The position numbers and the translations under genes were made by a program. The notes below the pieces were generated by a model. The model was not told where the DNA came from and did no database searches. It worked only from the letters and a program-made list of their open reading frames with translations. DNA of 38,247 nt from Hyphomonadaceae bacterium (GTDB lineage: Bacteria > Pseudomonadota > Alphaproteobacteria > Caulobacterales > Maricaulaceae). Where the stretch lies: positions 1-38,247 of the forward strand of contig JABDMW010000003.1 in assembly GCA_013001295.1 (NCBI GenBank), written 5' to 3'. This document shows, in pieces, positions 35,913 through 38,247 of the stretch (its first letter is position 1; every line of letters begins with the position of its first letter).

Positions 35913-36419
35913 ATGCCAAAAACCCACCTCAAAAAGCGCATCCGACACACACCAAACGATTTGCTGACATTGGTGACGGATGTTGAATCATATCCTGATT
36001 TTATCAATTTTGTTTCCGCTGTTCGTATTTTTGATCGCGAAAACATCGGCGAAGAGAAAGAACAGTTCAAAGCTGATGTCGGCATACAATATAAGTTCGT
36101 GAGTGAACGATTCCGTTCGATAGTCGATGTCGACCGTCAGGCAAAAACGCTCAATATCGGCAGGGCAGGTCACGGAGGCGCGGTGCGAGCGCTCACCAAT
36201 TCCTGGAAATTTATCGAATTATCCGATGGTTCTTCGCTCATCGATTTTGAACTCGCAGTGAAAATGAAGGCGGCCCCGTTGGAGTTCCTTATCCGGCAAA
36301 AATTTGAGAAAGCCGTTCATCATATTGTTAATGTGTTTGAAGTCAGAGCAGGGCAAATATATCCACTGATCGGGGATGAGGATTTTGACATTGCAAATGA
36401 GAAAGTCTCAATCAGTTAG
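35913..36419 (+). CDS. Coq10/RatA-family START-domain protein (ubiquinone-binding)
   Basis: The 168-residue protein matches the polyketide-cyclase/START fold shared by Coq10 and RatA: DLLTLVTDVESYPDFINFVSAVRI at the N-terminus, ADVGIQYKFVSERFRSIVDVD in the middle, and SLIDFELAVKMKAAPLEFLIRQKFEKAVHHIVNVFE at the end. In alphaproteobacteria the gene next to lipA is usually annotated Coq10 and is thought to help ubiquinone in respiration; the RatA toxin label is less likely. It follows lipA by two bases. Its end overlaps pncC on the other strand by 12 bases. Confidence 0.88.
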   Translation: MPKTHLKKRIRHTPNDLLTLVTDVESYPDFINFVSAVRIFDRENIGEEKEQFKADVGIQYKFVSERFRSIVDVDRQAKTLNIGRAGHGGAVRALTNSWKFIELSDGSSLIDFELAVKMKAAPLEFLIRQKFEKAVHHIVNVFEVRAGQIYPLIGDEDFDIANEKVSIS

Positions 36420-36896
36420 AGCATCCCGGATAAGCTCAAGCGCATAAATAACGCTTTTTACACGCACATTTTCGCGCCCGATATCTCCAAATTTTTTCAC
36501 ATACGTGTCTGGTCGTGCGCCAGTTGCCAGACCAAAATATACGAGGCCTACCGGCTTTTCCGTGGTGCCACCGCCGGGCCCCGCAATCCCGGTCACAGAC
36601 ACGGCAATATCAACACCCAGTAAATCCCGGGCCTGCATTGCCATGGCATTGGCCGTAGGATCGCTGACAGCACCATAGAAATTTATAATGTCCGTTGGGA
36701 TCCCAAGAACGTTGATTTTGACCTCGTTGGAGTAAGTGGTTAGCCCGCCCATAAATACGGATGATGAACCGGGAACAGTGGTAAGAGCCTGACCGATCCA
36801 TCCGCCGGTGCAGCTTTCGGCGGTTCCAATGGTTTTGCCTTTGGATTTCGCCAGTTCAACGACTGTTGTCGCCAGTCTGTTTATGTCATCATACAT
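36408..36896 (-). CDS. pncC: CinA C-terminal-domain protein, nicotinamide-nucleotide amidohydrolase
   Basis: PncC deamidates NMN to NaMN in the pyridine-nucleotide salvage cycle. The 162-residue protein is the stand-alone amidase domain without the N-terminal COG1058 part of full CinA. Recognisable segments are TIGTAESCTGGWIGQALT, VFMGGLTTYSNEVKINVLG, GAVSDPTANAMA and SVTGIAGPGGGTTEKPVGLVYFG. Its ATG overlaps the ispDF stop by 8 bases (same strand), so the two are co-translated. The end overlaps coq10, which is convergent, by 12 bases. Confidence 0.93.
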   Translation of the reverse strand: MYDDINRLATTVVELAKSKGKTIGTAESCTGGWIGQALTTVPGSSSVFMGGLTTYSNEVKINVLGIPTDIINFYGAVSDPTANAMAMQARDLLGVDIAVSVTGIAGPGGGTTEKPVGLVYFGLATGARPDTYVKKFGDIGRENVRVKSVIYALELIRDALTD

Positions 36897-38028
36897 CTGG
36901 AATTCTCACGTTCGCAATAGCTTGTGCAGCAATTCCTTCGCGCCGACCGGTAAATCCGAGACCCTCGGTGGTTGTTGCTTTCACACTAACTCGATTGACC
37001 GAAATGTCTAATATCTCCGCTACACGCGTGCGCATCGCTTCGCGGTGCGGTTTTATTTTTGGGGCTTCGCAAATCAATGTTACGTCGACATGGTAGATTA
37101 CGCCTTCGTGCGCAGTGATCAAATTGCGCGCGTGTTCAAGAAATGTATATGAGGCGGCACCTTTCCATTGTGGATCGGACGGCGGGAAATGATCGCCAAT
37201 ATCACCCGCACTAATCGCGCCCAACAGGGCGTCGGTTAATGCATGCAAGCCAACATCGGCATCACTGTGGCCCTCAAGCGTATATTCCGCGGGAATTTTT
37301 ACGCCGCATAGCCAAAGATGATCGCCCTCGGTCACTTTGTGAACATCGTATCCTGATCCCGTAACATTGATCATTCTTAAGTCCTTCTCGGCTCTTTTGA
37401 AGTCTTGGGCGTGAGTGAGCTTGAAATTCGCTTCGTCGCCCTGACTAAATCCAATCGAAAGTCCAGCGTTGCGGGCCACTTCGATATCGTCCGCAAAGCT
37501 GTCATCAGGCGACAAATCGTCAAATGCCGCGAGAATTTTATCAAACTTAAAGCCTTGCGGTGTTTGGGCACGATACAGGTATGCTCGGTCTACCGGCGCA
37601 CCATCTGCGGTTTTTAATGCATCTGTGACAGGAATACCGGGCAATGCGCTATCATACTCAGCCAGCTTGGCGATAACGCCGTCGATGACTTGATCCGAAA
37701 CGAATGGGCGAGCGGCATCATGGATAAGGACGATGTCTGGTTTTGTTTTGGCGAGCTCCTTTAATCCTGCGTGTACGGAACCGGTTCGCGTCTCTCCACC
37801 AAATACGGATGATACTTTTTCTGACAAGATTGCTGTTGCTGATTCAAACAATGCAACATCGTCTTGATGAATTGCGACCAGTATTTCATCAATGTCTTCG
37901 CGACATAGAAAACTTTTCAGCGTCCTCGTCAGTACCGGCTCACCGCAAATTGTTCGATATTGTTTGGGAAGATCGCCGCCAGCCCGCGCACCTCGACCCG
38001 CAGCTACGATTAAAACAGCAGTTTTCAC
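36889..38028 (-). CDS. ispDF: Bifunctional IspDF (MEP cytidylyltransferase / MECDP synthase)
   Basis: The enzyme performs two non-adjacent steps of the MEP isoprenoid pathway. The 379-residue fusion has IspD first (residues 1-215: VLIVAAGRGARAGGDLPKQY CTP loop, LIHDAARPFVS, PVTDALKTADG). IspF follows (about 220-379: GSGYDVHKV zinc ligands, LEGHSDADVGLHALTDALLGA, GDIGDHFPPSDPQWK, TTTEGLGFTGRREGIAAQA). The fusion is common in alphaproteobacteria. The start is GTG 38028 with GGAA about 8 bases upstream. It diverges from dusB and is followed by pncC with an 8-base overlap. Confidence 0.97.
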   Translation of the reverse strand: MKTAVLIVAAGRGARAGGDLPKQYRTICGEPVLTRTLKSFLCREDIDEILVAIHQDDVALFESATAILSEKVSSVFGGETRTGSVHAGLKELAKTKPDIVLIHDAARPFVSDQVIDGVIAKLAEYDSALPGIPVTDALKTADGAPVDRAYLYRAQTPQGFKFDKILAAFDDLSPDDSFADDIEVARNAGLSIGFSQGDEANFKLTHAQDFKRAEKDLRMINVTGSGYDVHKVTEGDHLWLCGVKIPAEYTLEGHSDADVGLHALTDALLGAISAGDIGDHFPPSDPQWKGAASYTFLEHARNLITAHEGVIYHVDVTLICEAPKIKPHREAMRTRVAEILDISVNRVSVKATTTEGLGFTGRREGIAAQAIANVRIPDV

Positions 38029-38112
38029 GATATTATTCCGTCCACTTGGGGTGATGAATTATTGTGCAATTCTGAATTTACCTATAAGCAATTGGTCATA
38101 AGAGTATTATTT

Positions 38113-38247
38113 ATGAGCGCACAAATTAAAATCGGCAAGCATAAGTTAAAGTCTAACGTATTGGTCGCACCTATGTCGGGCATATCCGATTTACCGTTTC
38201 GTCGAGTCGCACAGAAATTTGATCCCGGTCTTGTCGTGTCGGAAATG
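38113..38247 (+). CDS. dusB: tRNA-dihydrouridine synthase DusB (3' end outside window)
   Basis: DusB reduces specific uridines in the D-loop of tRNA. Only the first 45 residues are present. After a short strand (IKIGKHKLKSNV) they carry the family's FMN-binding VLVAPMSGISDLPFRRVAQKF. ATG 38113 is preceded by AAGAG at about 7 bases. The context ispDF-dusB is usual in alphaproteobacteria, where ntrBC often follow; that cannot be seen here. Confidence 0.92.
   Translation, partial: MSAQIKIGKHKLKSNVLVAPMSGISDLPFRRVAQKFDPGLVVSEM

Overview
The window is a gene-dense chromosomal segment from an alphaproteobacterium of intermediate GC (near 50% by eye). Four things support this: the long run of conserved housekeeping synteny (lpx block, gltA-gltX-comEC-lexA, trp genes, tpiA-secG-pyrG, eno-ftsB-pdhABC-lpd-lipA-coq10-ispDF-dusB); LpxI used in place of LpxH in lipid A synthesis; a fused IspDF; and a GTTC-N7-GTTC LexA box of the alphaproteobacterial type. 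The order resembles Caulobacterales, Hyphomonadales and Rhizobiales. A marine Hyphomonas- or Robiginitomaculum-like bacterium is a guess only. No rRNA, tRNA, CRISPR, transposase or phage gene was seen.

Layout. 1-4197 (+) is the lipid A and fatty acid block lpxD (cut at the left edge)-fabZ-lpxA-lpxI-lpxB. 4213-5587 (-) is a small accessory pair: an outer-membrane DUF481 barrel and a signal-peptide-bearing Hcp-like protein. 5771-8537 (-) is gltA and gltX. comEC (+) then faces lexA (-), and a photolyase gene (+) diverges from lexA across a shared SOS-box region. 13079-18887 (-) is one tight operon, ppiD-trpE-trpG-trpD-trpC in transcription order. 19017-22144 (+) is tpiA, secG and pyrG. 22240-25854 (+) is an M16 peptidase lipoprotein, arfB and rpmF. 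25900-33779 (+) is the glycolysis and pyruvate dehydrogenase block eno-ftsB-pdhA-pdhB-pdhC, an unrecognised membrane-anchored acidic protein, then lpd. An acyltransferase-3 gene (-) diverges from lipA-coq10 (+). pncC and ispDF (-) follow, and dusB (+) is cut at the right edge.

How the genes fit together. TpiA, Eno, the PDH complex (PdhA, PdhB, PdhC, Lpd) and GltA span lower glycolysis to TCA entry, and LipA makes the lipoyl cofactor carried by PdhB and PdhC. FabZ, LpxA, LpxD, LpxI and LpxB supply the envelope; PpiD, SecG and the DUF481 protein belong to secretion or the outer membrane. LexA and the photolyase are DNA-damage functions sharing a control region. The TrpE, TrpG, TrpD and TrpC genes cover the chorismate-to-indole-glycerol-phosphate steps.

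Most of the window is ordinary core genome. I found no convincing new multi-gene system. The points most worth a second look are: the photolyase start, where an ideal Shine-Dalgarno precedes an ATC codon; a 12-bp perfect inverted repeat flanked by 6-bp direct repeats before comEC; the orphan secreted Hcp-like protein; the acidic membrane-anchored protein inside the PDH cluster; and several structured intergenic elements.
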